A stretch of DNA of 36,892 bases from Candidatus Woesearchaeota archaeon (GCA_019323195.1 JAHWHQ010000039.1:1-36892), one strand, 5' to 3'; shown: positions 1 through 8,125, counted from the first letter of the stretch. Numbers and translations are program-made. Notes: generated by a model from the sequence alone, not told the origin.

Positions 1-195
1 CAAATTTACTTAAATTTGAGACATTAAATTTGTGAAATTTTCTCTAGTTCATAAAGTTAAAAACTTCGTTTTTATACTTTATAAACAACGCCAAAATTTT
101 GTTCCACAAAATTTAACTGACCCCCTCCGCTAAGGATGTGTCAGGGAATGCATCGCTCGCAAATTTGATGGCAACCTTCATTTTATGGATGAAGC
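1..195. repeat. Palindromic intergenic repeat, copy R1 (left end outside the window)
   Basis: No gene is visible here. Positions 118-195 match, in reverse complement, 6102-6179 (copy R3) almost base for base, and both end in the same 15-mer (TTTTATGGATGAAGC at 181-195). Positions 91-125 also match, in reverse complement, an AT-rich hairpin module of copy R2 near 608-644. Internal hairpins include 51-85 (TTCG loop) and 94-118. The matching left terminus is not in the window, so this copy is either longer than seen or composite. Confidence 0.75.
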
Positions 196-269
196 CGTTT
201 TTGTAAAAAGACAAAAAAGATTAGGCGTAATAATCTCCACCTTTTCACTACACCCGCAAACTACAAAAA

Positions 270-277
270 TTTAAATA
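270..277 (+). promoter_or_regulatory. TATA box for the small membrane protein gene
   Basis: TTTAAATA lies 23 bp before the ATG at 300, so the transcript would begin at or next to the start codon (leaderless). Confidence 0.55.
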
Positions 278-299
278 AGCAGCCTGAACAAAATAAGCC

Positions 300-512
300 A
301 TGGAGCACAAAGAGCATCACCGCAGGGAGATATCCTTCCTGATATTCTTTCTTATGATCTTTCTAATTATTTTCGTAATGGCTCTTCTTGACATGAGGAG
401 GGGCATACCGGTCTTTGGCATCGGCCTTCCCTATATGATCGAGGATGTCACCATACTTGTCTTGTCTGTCATAGCCATGATAAAGGCTGTCTGGCATATT
501 GTTACCTATTGA
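300..512 (+). CDS. Small membrane protein, two predicted TM helices
   Basis: This 70-aa protein has a charged His/Lys/Arg-rich N-terminus (MEHKEHHRRE). A long hydrophobic helix follows at about residues 11-30, then a short DMRRG loop and a second hydrophobic helix at about 47-66. I do not recognise a family. A TATA box 23 bp upstream supports the start and suggests a leaderless mRNA. The stop codon is 4 bp before the 247-bp palindromic repeat at 517-763, which could form the 3' end of the transcript. Function is unknown; a small membrane-embedded accessory protein is the most that can be said. Confidence 0.65.
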   Translation: MEHKEHHRREISFLIFFLMIFLIIFVMALLDMRRGIPVFGIGLPYMIEDVTILVLSVIAMIKAVWHIVTY

Positions 513-516
513 AGCC

Positions 517-763
517 GTGTGCATTAAGCTTAGTCGAGGTTGTTGCCAAAATGGTGGGGGTCATCAATTCATGAGGCTCCTTAGGCTTTTCTTCCAGTCG
601 ACAAGGGGGTCAACTTAAATTTTGTTCCAACAAAATTTATGGCGTTTAGCGTCCCTTACGGGGAATGTCGACTATCAAAAAGTAAAATCAAGAGCCGAAT
701 CCGATGACCCCCCGACGATAGGAGAGTTTTGGCAACAACCTCCCATCTACGCTTAATGCACAC
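517..763. repeat. 247-bp imperfect palindrome, copy R2
   Basis: The outer arms are GTGTGCATTAAGC (517-529) and its exact complement at 751-763. A perfect 16-bp inner arm follows at 536-551 and 727-742. Further pairing continues inward: GGGGGTCAT against ATGACCCCC, GAGGCTC against GAGCC, and CTTTT..GTCGACA against TGTCGAC..AAAAG. Near the centre are an AAATTTTGTT/AACAAAATTT hairpin (617-638) and a CCCTTACGGGG hairpin (652-662). The inner modules recur in R1 and R3. It holds no ORF of note and fills the gap between the small membrane gene and thrS. It could be a MITE-like element or a structured RNA. Confidence 0.8.
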
Positions 764-777
764 CTGAAACCAACAAT

Positions 778-785
778 TTTATAAA
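778..785 (+). promoter_or_regulatory. TATA box for thrS
   Basis: TTTATAAA is centred about 28 bp before the ATG at 810, which fits a leaderless or near-leaderless transcript. Confidence 0.6.
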
Positions 786-809
786 TATTGGATAAAATCT
801 TTCCCTATC

Positions 810-2672
810 ATGAGAATATTATCGCTGCATTCAGACTTCATCGAGTTCGAGGCTAAAAAAAAGGCAATAAAAGAGCCCGAGAACCTGAAGAATAAGTCCG
901 AGAAGGTCAAGGAATGCCTTGTTGTCTTTATCTCAGTAGAGAAAAGGGATGAGAAAAATCCTGAAAACTCTGCAAAAAACCTTGTCTCAAACATAAAGGA
1001 TATTGCTTCCCAGGTTAAGGAAAAAAGGATTGTCCTTTACCCTTATGTTCACCTGACAAATTCTCCAGGCAGCCCGAAAACAGCCCTCTCTATCCTGGAC
1101 ATGGCTGAAAAAGAGCTTGGAAAGGAGTTTGATGTCCATCGCAGCCCTTTTGGCTGGTACAAGAAGTTCGAGATATCTGTAAAAGGCCATCCCCTGTCAG
1201 AGCTGAGCAGGGAGTTTGGTCCTGAGGAAGTGAAGGAAGAGGAGACAGAGGCAGCAAAAAAAGAAAGAACGCTGACATCTTACTGGCACATCCTTGATGT
1301 TGATGGACAGCTTCATGAGGTTGGCAAGTTCAATTACAAGGGCCATGAAAGGTTAAAGAAGTTCTCCTTTTACGAGAAGGAAAAGTCCAGGGCAGTAAAG
1401 CAGGAGCCCGCGCATGTCGCTTTGATGAAGAAACTGGAGCTTGTCGATTACGAGCCAGCCTCTGACGGAGGCAATCTCAGGTATTACCCCAAAGGAAGGC
1501 TTATCAAGAAGCTTATTGAGGAATATGTTACAGACAAGGTTGTTGAATACGGCGGTGTCGAGGTAGAGACGCCGATAATGTATGATATAAACCACCCTAC
1601 GCTTTCAAAATACCTTCAGAGGTTTCCTGCAAGGCAGTACCAGATAGAATCAGACAAAAGGAAGTTCTTCTTAAGGTTTGCCGCTTGCTTTGGCGGCTTT
1701 TTGATGGCAAATAATGCTACAATTAGTTATAAAGACTTACCTTTGAAACTTTACGAGTTAACAAGATACAGTTTCAGAAGAGAACAGTCTGGTGAGCTAA
1801 CAGGTTTGAGAAGGCTAAGGGCGTTTACAATGCCTGACGTTCATGCTATGGTTGCTGATATGAAACAGGCGATGGACGAATTTAAGGTCAGGTTCGATTT
1901 AAGCTTGAGCGTTCTAAATGGAGCTGGAATAGAGAATAAAGATGTAGAGATGGCATTAAGAACAACTAAGGATTTCTTTAACAAAAATAAAGAGTTTATT
2001 TTGGGTTTGGTTAAGAAATTAGGAAAACCAATCTTACTAGAAATGTGGGATAAACGTATCTTTTATTTTGTCCTAAAATATGAATTTAATTTTGTAGATA
2101 CGTTAGACAAGGCGTCTGCACTGAGCACAGATCAGATAGATATAGAAAACGGAGAACGCTATGACATCAAATTTACTGATAAGGAAGGTAAACAAAAACA
2201 TCCTTTAATATTGCATTGCAGTCCTTCAGGAGCTATTGAAAGAGTTATGTATGCTTTATTAGAAAAAGCAGCTTTTGACATGAAAGCAGGAAAGGCTCCA
2301 GAACTTCCATTATGGTTAAGTCCTACACAAGTTAGGGTAATACCTGTCTCTGAAGAATATTTTAATTATGCTTCTAAATTAACCGATGAAATCAGGAATC
2401 AAAATATAAGGGGCGACATTGATGACAGGACACTGCATGTCGGAAAGAAAATAAGGTCAGGGGAAATGGAATGGGTTCCTTACATAGTGGTAGTTGGTGA
2501 AAAAGAGAAGAAAAGTGGCAAATTAACAGTAAGGACTAGGGGAGTTAAAGAACAGAAAGAGATGGAAATCAAAGAATTGGTTAAAGAAATTAAAGAGAAA
2601 ACAGTTGATTTGCCTTTCAAGCCACTTTCACTACCAAAGGAACTCTCAAAAAGGCCTGTTTTTGTGGGTTGA
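810..2672 (+). CDS. thrS: Threonyl-tRNA synthetase, archaeal type
   Basis: This class II synthetase activates Thr and charges tRNA-Thr in the cytoplasm. The 620-aa protein begins with the archaeal editing domain (about residues 1-140, MRILSLHSDFIEFEAKKKA), which is related to D-aminoacyl-tRNA deacylase and removes mischarged Ser. The catalytic core shows FAACFGGFLMAN, motif 2 (LTRYSFRREQSGELTGLRR), FTMPDVHAM and the motif 3 region HCSPSGAIERVMYALLE. The Cys of FAAC, the His of PDVH and the His of HCSP sit where ThrRS binds catalytic zinc. The anticodon-binding domain fills about residues 510-620. Length is normal for archaeal ThrRS. Base composition drops sharply within the gene from about 1720 onward, with a native-like patch near 2400-2480. 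Confidence 0.97.
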   Translation: MRILSLHSDFIEFEAKKKAIKEPENLKNKSEKVKECLVVFISVEKRDEKNPENSAKNLVSNIKDIASQVKEKRIVLYPYVHLTNSPGSPKTALSILDMAEKELGKEFDVHRSPFGWYKKFEISVKGHPLSELSREFGPEEVKEEETEAAKKERTLTSYWHILDVDGQLHEVGKFNYKGHERLKKFSFYEKEKSRAVKQEPAHVALMKKLELVDYEPASDGGNLRYYPKGRLIKKLIEEYVTDKVVEYGGVEVETPIMYDINHPTLSKYLQRFPARQYQIESDKRKFFLRFAACFGGFLMANNATISYKDLPLKLYELTRYSFRREQSGELTGLRRLRAFTMPDVHAMVADMKQAMDEFKVRFDLSLSVLNGAGIENKDVEMALRTTKDFFNKNKEFILGLVKKLGKPILLEMWDKRIFYFVLKYEFNFVDTLDKASALSTDQIDIENGERYDIKFTDKEGKQKHPLILHCSPSGAIERVMYALLEKAAFDMKAGKAPELPLWLSPTQVRVIPVSEEYFNYASKLTDEIRNQNIRGDIDDRTLHVGKKIRSGEMEWVPYIVVVGEKEKKSGKLTVRTRGVKEQKEMEIKELVKEIKEKTVDLPFKPLSLPKELSKRPVFVG

Positions 2673-2700
2673 TTGAATTGTATCCCAAAAAAACCGAACT

Positions 2701-2710
2701 TTTTTAAATA
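2701..2710 (+). promoter_or_regulatory. TATA box for srp54
   Basis: TTTTTAAATA lies 22-32 bp before the ATG at 2733, giving a very short or absent leader. Confidence 0.55.
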
Positions 2711-2732
2711 AATCTGCCCTTCTCTTCAGGAT

Positions 2733-4088
2733 ATGGTGCTTGAAAAACTTGGCAGCAGCCTGAAAAAAACGCTCAGCAAGATAGCTGGCTCTATGTTCGT
2801 TGATGAGAAGCTTATCAATGAGCTTATCAAGGACATACAGCGCTCTCTTCTGCAGGCAGACGTCAATGTAAGGCTTGTCTTTGACCTCACAAATAAGATC
2901 AAGGAAAGGATAAAGAAAGAGGATACAGCCAAGGGCCTTACAAAAAAAGAGCATCTTATCAATATTGTCTATGAGGAGCTGGTAAGCTTTCTTGGTGAAA
3001 AGGCCTATAAGATAGAGGTGAAGGAAAAGCCGTTTAAGATAATGCTCGTAGGTCTTTTTGGATCAGGAAAAACGACAACCTCAGGAAAGCTGGCAAGGTT
3101 CTTCACAAAAAGGGGCTATAAGGTTGCATTGGTAGGGTTAGACATACACCGTCCTGCAGCCATGGACCAGCTTGAGCAGATAGCAAAGCAGGTCAATGTC
3201 CCTGTCTACATAAACAGGGTTGAGAAGGATCCTGTCAAGATATGGGACCAGTACAAGGATGAATACAAAAAATATGACTTATTGATAATAGACACTGCCG
3301 GGCGTGATGCCCTGAGCAAAGACCTTATCAGGGAGATTGAAACGGTAAACAAGGAGATTATGCCTAATGAAAACCTTCTTGTGATCTCTGCAGATATAGG
3401 CCAGGCAGCGCAGAAACAGGCCCAGCAGTTCCATGATTCCTGCCATATTACAGGCGTAATAGCCACCAAGATGGACGGCACAGCCAAGGCAGGGGGTGCT
3501 TTAAGCGCCTGCGCTGTTACTAACGCCCCTATCAAGTTCATAGGTGTTGGCGAGAAGGCAGGCGATATCGAGCCGTTCAACCCTTCTGGCTTTGTAGGCA
3601 GGCTGTTGGGCATGGGCGACCTTGAGGCTTTACTGGAAAAGGCCAAGGAAGCCATATCAGAAGAGGATGCCCAGGACCTGGGCAAGAGGCTGCTGAAAGG
3701 CGATTTTACCCTTATTGACCTATATGAGCAGATGGAGGCCATGTCAAAGATGGGCCCTCTTTCCAAGATAATGGAGATGGTTCCCGGCTTTGGCCAGATA
3801 AAGATGCCGAAAGAGCTTCTTACTGTTCAGGAAGGCAAGCTAAAGGAATGGAAATATGCCATGCAGAGCATGACCCAGGAAGAGCTGGAAAGGCCTGACG
3901 AGGTATTGAGCGGCAAGAGGATAGAGCGGATCTCAAAAGGCTCTGGCGTTTCGACAGGCACTGTAAAGGAGCTAACCAAGCAGTACAGGCAGTCCAGGAA
4001 ACTGATGAAGATGATGCGCGGCAAAGGCGACATCAACAAGCTAATGAAGAAGTTCCAGGGAAAGATGCCTAAGGGATTTGGGATGTGA
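2733..4088 (+). CDS. srp54: Signal recognition particle GTPase SRP54
   Basis: SRP54 binds signal sequences and 7S RNA and brings ribosomes to the FtsY receptor at the membrane. The 451-aa protein has the helical N domain (about 1-85), then the G domain with P-loop GLFGSGKTTTSGKLARF, G2/G3 elements LDIHRPAAMDQL and DTAGRD, and the specificity motif TKMDG. The C-terminal methionine-rich M domain (about 300-451) ends in MMRGKGDINKLMKKF and a Lys/Gly/Met tail. The P-loop has SGKTT as expected; GLFGSGKTT rather than GLQGSGKTT is a minor variation. A hairpin terminator follows 8 bp after the stop. The large surface proteins downstream would be obvious SRP clients. Confidence 0.97.
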   Translation: MVLEKLGSSLKKTLSKIAGSMFVDEKLINELIKDIQRSLLQADVNVRLVFDLTNKIKERIKKEDTAKGLTKKEHLINIVYEELVSFLGEKAYKIEVKEKPFKIMLVGLFGSGKTTTSGKLARFFTKRGYKVALVGLDIHRPAAMDQLEQIAKQVNVPVYINRVEKDPVKIWDQYKDEYKKYDLLIIDTAGRDALSKDLIREIETVNKEIMPNENLLVISADIGQAAQKQAQQFHDSCHITGVIATKMDGTAKAGGALSACAVTNAPIKFIGVGEKAGDIEPFNPSGFVGRLLGMGDLEALLEKAKEAISEEDAQDLGKRLLKGDFTLIDLYEQMEAMSKMGPLSKIMEMVPGFGQIKMPKELLTVQEGKLKEWKYAMQSMTQEELERPDEVLSGKRIERISKGSGVSTGTVKELTKQYRQSRKLMKMMRGKGDINKLMKKFQGKMPKGFGM

Positions 4089-4096
4089 TAAAATCC

Positions 4097-4119
4097 GTGG
4101 GATTTCTTCGAAATCCCAC
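4097..4119 (+). terminator. Hairpin terminator after srp54
   Basis: GTGGGATTTC-TTCG-family loop-GAAATCCCAC forms a perfect 10-bp stem just after the stop codon and is followed by a pyrimidine-rich stretch. The TTCG loop resembles those in the intergenic palindromes near 34 kb. Confidence 0.6.
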
Positions 4120-4160
4120 TTGAATGCACTCTTTACTCATTTCTCCTCAAAACCCTCACA

Positions 4161-4170
4161 TTTTATAAAC
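4161..4170 (+). promoter_or_regulatory. TATA box for the MATE gene
   Basis: TTTTATAAAC lies about 35-44 bp before the ATG at 4205. A GAGGT ribosome site sits at 4193-4197. Confidence 0.55.
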
Positions 4171-4204
4171 CTCAATGTAAATCTTTGCCTGAGAGGTAAT
4201 TTCA

Positions 4205-5620
4205 ATGCAGCAAAAAAAGAGCATTACTGAAGGCCCTATCATAAGGTCTATCCTTACTCTTGCTATCCCTATTGTCATGGCCAATATACTCCAGACCGCA
4301 TACCAGCTCATAGACACCTTCTGGGTAGGAAGGCTTGGTGCAGAAGCCATAGCTGCAGTCTCATTAAGCTTCCCCATTATCTTCCTCATGATCTCTTTAG
4401 GGGGAGGTATTTCAATAGCAGCGGCAGTCCTTGTTGCGCAATACAAGGGCAAGGGCGACCAGGAGACAATTGACAGGGTCTCTGGCCAGGGAGTTCTTAT
4501 GATGGTGACAATATCAATTATTCTTTCTGCTATAGGGTATCTTATGTCAGCGCCATTGATGCGTATGATGGGCGCAGAAGCAGACGTCCTTCCTGGAGCG
4601 ATAGCTTATCTTAAGTTTTCCTTTATCGGGTTTACCTTTGTGTACGGTTTTTTCGTGTTCCAGTCATTGTTGAGAGGGGTAGGCGTAGTAAAGACCCCTA
4701 TGTTCATCGTCCTTGGAACTGTTATATTGAACCTTATACTTGATCCGCTGTTTATTTTCGGTTACGGCTTTATCCCTGCTTATGGTGTTGCAGGCGCTGC
4801 CCTTGCCACCATAGGGACACAGGGCATTGCAGCGCTTATCGGCCTTCTTATGCTTTGCAGCGGTAAGTATGATGTCCGTCTAAGGCTGAGGTACCTTAAG
4901 CTTGATAAGGGCCTGCTTAAAAGGATATTCTTTCTCGGCCTTCCTTCATCTGCTGAGCAGGCAAGCAGGTCATTATGCCTTACCTTCCTGGCAGTCCTGG
5001 TAGCATCATTCGGCACAAAGGTAATAGCCTCATATGGCATAGGGACAAGGGCTTTGGCATTCATAATCATCCCTGCAGTCGGCATCTCTATGGCAACATC
5101 CACAGTAGTAGGCCAGAATATGGGTGCAGGAAAGATAGAGAGGGCAGAAAAGGCTGCCAGGGTAAGTGTAGTGTTGTCTTTCATAGTCCTTACATTGGCA
5201 GGAGCCCTTTTGTTCATATTTGCCAGGCAAATAGCAGGCTTCTTCATCCCAGGAGATATTGCGGTCATAGGGTCAAGCACCCTGTTCATAAGGATAATGG
5301 CGCTGACTTTTGGCTTTATGGGTGCGCAGGAGGTAGTCAATGGCGTTCTTCGCGGCTCAGGGAACACCCTCCATGCCATGGTCCTTGCTATAATCTCACT
5401 ATGGTTTATCAGGTTTCCATTGGCCTATGTCCTGTCCAAGCATACTATCCTGATAGAAAAAGGCATCTGGTGGGCCTTTCCGATAAGCAATATCCTCTCT
5501 GCCCTGATCGCATTCGGATGGTTTTTGAAAGGCAGCTGGAAGGAAAAGAGGCTGACAGAAAAGACCATGATCCAGGACGAGGTCCTTGTAGAGACCATTG
5601 CAGATGATACTATGCAATGA
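4205..5620 (+). CDS. MATE-family multidrug/cation antiporter
   Basis: This 471-aa protein has 12 predicted TM helices in two pseudo-symmetric halves. It begins with ITEGPIIRSILTLAIPIVMANILQT, split here as the family hallmarks GPIIRSILTLAIPIVMANI and QTAYQLIDTFWVGRLGAEAI. The second half starts near LGLPSSAEQASRSL and contains GQNMGAGK, the repeat of the first-half family signature. MATE proteins export organic cations or drugs in exchange for Na+ or H+; the substrate cannot be read from the sequence. The ribosome site GAGGT, 8 bases from the ATG, supports the start. The gene is monocistronic, and its 3' end faces the minus-strand gene at 5626-6042 with only 5 bp between. Confidence 0.93.
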   Translation: MQQKKSITEGPIIRSILTLAIPIVMANILQTAYQLIDTFWVGRLGAEAIAAVSLSFPIIFLMISLGGGISIAAAVLVAQYKGKGDQETIDRVSGQGVLMMVTISIILSAIGYLMSAPLMRMMGAEADVLPGAIAYLKFSFIGFTFVYGFFVFQSLLRGVGVVKTPMFIVLGTVILNLILDPLFIFGYGFIPAYGVAGAALATIGTQGIAALIGLLMLCSGKYDVRLRLRYLKLDKGLLKRIFFLGLPSSAEQASRSLCLTFLAVLVASFGTKVIASYGIGTRALAFIIIPAVGISMATSTVVGQNMGAGKIERAEKAARVSVVLSFIVLTLAGALLFIFARQIAGFFIPGDIAVIGSSTLFIRIMALTFGFMGAQEVVNGVLRGSGNTLHAMVLAIISLWFIRFPLAYVLSKHTILIEKGIWWAFPISNILSALIAFGWFLKGSWKEKRLTEKTMIQDEVLVETIADDTMQ

Positions 5621-5625
5621 AAAAT

Positions 5626-6042
5626 TTACCTAGATTTTCTTGTTTTCTTCATTTTTTCTATTTCAACATCATAACCTGATAAAGTATCTTCTACAGCCTT
5701 TAACCTTTCAGGATGTGTTATGACTAAATAATCTGGGCTAGTAGATTTAATTATTGAACTGATTTTTAAATAACTCCCAATATTCTCAACTAATTTTTCA
5801 TCTGCCTTTCTTTCATCTAGAATAAAAGAGTTAGGTTCTCTACTTGATCCACCATCCCAATAATATTTATTCAGATAATTTTCCTTTGTTTTAGAATGAA
5901 CAAAATAATGATTCTGGTCTTCTGGGAATGAATATCCTTCATTTTCCAACATCTCCTTCATTTTATCTATATCTTTAAATTTAATAATCTTCTCAAGATC
6001 AACCACAGCCAATCGAACTAATCTTTCATCCATTTTAATCAT
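5626..6042 (-). CDS. Hypothetical AT-rich protein, 138 aa
   Basis: I do not recognise a family. The soluble, charged protein has no signal peptide or TM helix. A C-terminal stretch, SPDYLVITHPERLKAVEDTL, looks like an alpha/beta segment, and the tail is basic (KMKKTRKSR). The second ATG (MDERLVRL, at 6033) is better spaced from the ribosome site AAGGGGGT, so the true start may be nine bases downstream of the one given. A TATA box (6074-6083) serves it. The gene is clearly more AT-rich than the flanking MATE and amidohydrolase genes, and it lies beside palindromic repeat R3, which suggests acquisition by transfer. Confidence 0.65.
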   Translation of the reverse strand: MIKMDERLVRLAVVDLEKIIKFKDIDKMKEMLENEGYSFPEDQNHYFVHSKTKENYLNKYYWDGGSSREPNSFILDERKADEKLVENIGSYLKISSIIKSTSPDYLVITHPERLKAVEDTLSGYDVEIEKMKKTRKSR

Positions 6043-6073
6043 ACCCCCTTAATCTACAGGGTAGAATCCTCAT

Positions 6074-6083
6074 GTATTTAAAA
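6074..6083 (-). promoter_or_regulatory. TATA box for the 138-aa gene
   Basis: The minus-strand sequence TTTTAAATAC lies about 32-41 bp before the start at 6042. Confidence 0.5.
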
Positions 6084-6101
6084 ATCCTCCCAAAAAAACA
6101 A

Positions 6102-6263
6102 GCTTCATCCATAAAATGAAGGTTGCCATCAATTTGTGAGCGATACATTCCCTAACACATCCTTAGCGGAGGGTGATGCCCCTTACGGGGAGGGGCCGCT
6201 CTTCAAAAAATAACAGGCTCCGAGCGAGCCGATGGCACCCCCGGAGGGTTTTATGGATGAAGC
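6102..6263. repeat. 162-bp palindromic element with 15-bp perfect terminal inverted repeats, copy R3
   Basis: The ends are GCTTCATCCATAAAA (6102-6116) and its exact complement (6249-6263). The left half matches the reverse complement of 118-195. The interior carries CCCCTTACGGGG (6179-6190) and further arms (GGAGGGTGATGCC against GGCACCCCCGGAGGG). It has no ORF. The compact, coding-free layout with TIRs is that of a MITE or of a structured intergenic RNA. It fills the divergent promoter region between the 138-aa gene and the amidohydrolase gene. Confidence 0.8.
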
Positions 6264-6278
6264 AAAAAAACAAAAAGA

Positions 6279-6292
6279 TTTATTAATATAAA
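6279..6292 (+). promoter_or_regulatory. TATA-like region for the amidohydrolase gene
   Basis: TTTATTAATATAAA lies about 35-47 bp before the ATG at 6326. It starts 16 bp after the end of repeat R3. Confidence 0.45.
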
Positions 6293-6325
6293 ATATCCCA
6301 ACCTGCCTTATAAAGAGGTGATAAG

Positions 6326-7459
6326 ATGAAAGGTTTTGTCAATGTCCACTGCCATATGCTTAATTTCAAGTTCATCCCTGACGAATTCTTTAAGACCAGG
6401 GCGCCTATCAGGGAAAGGCTTTTGCGGAGCCATACGCTGGCCTGGCTGGCACGGCTTATAAACTTCATAACCCCTTTCAGGAAGTACAACAGGCTGCATG
6501 AACTTCTTGCCCTTTACAGGAAGGACATATTTGAAGTTGCCGCGCATCTTAAAAAAGAGATGGAAGACGCTGGCATAAAGCTATCTGTCCCTCTTATGAT
6601 GGATCTTGAATACGCCTCTTTCCAGAAAAAGCCTGAGATACCTTACCGCCACCAGATTGAGCTTGTCTCAAGGATAGCACTTGAATACCCTGGCGAGATC
6701 ATGCCTTTTGTGATGGTAGATCCAAGAAGAGACAGGGCATCTGATATGACCATTACAGCGCTGGAAGAATTCGGCTTTTTAGGCGTAAAGATGTACCCCC
6801 CTTTAGGCTACCACCCTTACCACAAGGCATTTTTCAACGAGCCTTCTGTAAATCGCGAATTAAAGGCCATCTATTCATACTGCCAGGACAATGATATACC
6901 AATTACAGTCCATTGCTCCAGCGGCGGCGCCTATAGCAATGAGCTTATGAGGTGCGAGCAGGTAAGGAAAGAGATAACCCACCCCCTTAACTGGAGAAAG
7001 GTCCTGCAGGATTTTCCGGGCCTTAACCTTAACCTTGCCCATTTTGGCGGCGATTTCATGGATATCGGGGATAAGGGCTCATGGTCCTATGAGATAATGA
7101 AGATGATGTCCGACTTTAAGCATGTCTTTGCAGACCTCTCCTACCATGACGAGGCCCTTAAAAAGGGCAGTAAGGAGTATTTTAAGCTTCTTAACAGCGT
7201 AATAAAAAAACCTGGAATTAGGAATAGAGTTCTTTTTGGCACTGACTGGTCGATGACACGCCATACCTGGAATGAAAGCGAATTCATAGCCCCTTTCATC
7301 AAAAGCACAGACCTGAGACAACTAGCACTGATAAACCCCATGAATTTCCTCTTTCCCGGAAATAAGATCCCTAAGAGGATAACACGGTTCTTTAAGGATA
7401 ATGGCAGGCAGGTTTCAGGCTTTCTGGATGAGTATCTTTCAAAAGGCAGAAAAAGATAA
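6326..7459 (+). CDS. Amidohydrolase-family metal-dependent hydrolase
   Basis: This 377-aa cytoplasmic protein has the TIM-barrel metal-site series of the amidohydrolase-2 family. The HxH at the end of strand 1 is VNVHCHM (residues 8 and 10). GVKMYPPLGYHPYH follows near residue 155, ITVHCSSGG near 197, LNLAHFGGD near 237 and the strand-8 Asp in LFGTDWSMT near 308. Family members hydrolyse C-N bonds or decarboxylate aromatic acids; the substrate cannot be assigned. A GAGGTGATAAG ribosome site directly before the ATG fixes the start. The gene converges on the MarC-family gene with 2 bp between stop codons. Confidence 0.85.
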   Translation: MKGFVNVHCHMLNFKFIPDEFFKTRAPIRERLLRSHTLAWLARLINFITPFRKYNRLHELLALYRKDIFEVAAHLKKEMEDAGIKLSVPLMMDLEYASFQKKPEIPYRHQIELVSRIALEYPGEIMPFVMVDPRRDRASDMTITALEEFGFLGVKMYPPLGYHPYHKAFFNEPSVNRELKAIYSYCQDNDIPITVHCSSGGAYSNELMRCEQVRKEITHPLNWRKVLQDFPGLNLNLAHFGGDFMDIGDKGSWSYEIMKMMSDFKHVFADLSYHDEALKKGSKEYFKLLNSVIKKPGIRNRVLFGTDWSMTRHTWNESEFIAPFIKSTDLRQLALINPMNFLFPGNKIPKRITRFFKDNGRQVSGFLDEYLSKGRKR

Positions 7460-7461
7460 CC

Positions 7462-8076
7462 TTATCTTATAAGCATAAATGCCTTATATCCCTCTAATGC
7501 GAACTGCAGCCCCATCGCGATAAGGATCAGGCCCATGTACTGTGTTGTTATCTTTGCCCTGCTGCCCTGCTTTATGCTTGGCAAAAGCACCATAAGCAGC
7601 ATAATGCTCCATGTTATTAATACGCTTATCCCTGCAGCTACCAGGGCTGTAGCAGGGATATAAGTATACTGCCTGTGAGCAACAGAGATGGTAATCAGCG
7701 TTGCGATCGTTCCCGGGCTTGCAGCAAACATAATTAAGGACGAAAGGTCGATTTTAGAGGCTTTGGCTGTAAACGTATCCTGATCAGCCTTTGAAGGCAT
7801 CTTTCCTGTAAGCATTGTAAAGCCGATATAAGCTATTATTATACCCCCCACTATCTGGAAGCTGTCCATAGATATCCTGAATACCTCAAGTATAAGCTGT
7901 CCGAAAAAAGCCACTATCAGGAGAATGACCATGATCTGTAATGCTGCGCTGCTTGCAGCCTTGAGCTTATCCTTTCTAGGCAGGCCGTTTGTTATCTGAA
8001 GAAGGATAGTGCCTGTAATTACAGGATTGATTACAGCAAGCATTGTTATTACAGACTGTGTTATGCCCTCTATCAT
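7462..8076 (-). CDS. MarC-family integral membrane protein
   Basis: This 204-aa protein with about six TM helices matches the MarC/UPF0056 family. Features include the N-terminal TMLAVINPVITGTILLQ helix with its conserved NP, the basic loop GLPRKDKLKAASSAA, and the central GGIIIAYIGFTMLTGK. The second half repeats the pattern with MFAASPGTIATLITISV, where family members normally have a P-G/T motif. The family's role is unsettled; it was once linked to multiple antibiotic resistance, but that link was withdrawn. A TATA box 25 bp upstream implies a leaderless mRNA and supports the start. Confidence 0.88.
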   Translation of the reverse strand: MIEGITQSVITMLAVINPVITGTILLQITNGLPRKDKLKAASSAALQIMVILLIVAFFGQLILEVFRISMDSFQIVGGIIIAYIGFTMLTGKMPSKADQDTFTAKASKIDLSSLIMFAASPGTIATLITISVAHRQYTYIPATALVAAGISVLITWSIMLLMVLLPSIKQGSRAKITTQYMGLILIAMGLQFALEGYKAFMLIR

Positions 8077-8100
8077 ATTGAAAAGTAGAAATATGGTCTC

Positions 8101-8110
8101 TTTATATAAA
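8101..8110 (-). promoter_or_regulatory. TATA box for the MarC-family gene
   Basis: The minus-strand TTTATATAAA lies 25 bp before the start codon at 8076. Confidence 0.6.
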
Positions 8111-8125
8111 CCTTTTTAAAATAGG

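Noticed and set aside
3206..3766. 186-codon minus-strand ORF opposite srp54
   Set aside because: It lies wholly inside the well-supported SRP54 gene, has no promoter or ribosome site, and its protein is low-complexity Ser/Ala/Leu typical of an antisense frame.
4780..5607. Long ORFs on both strands inside the MATE gene (199 and 210 codons)
   Set aside because: They are alternative frames of a clear 12-TM transporter, without start signals or recognisable domains.
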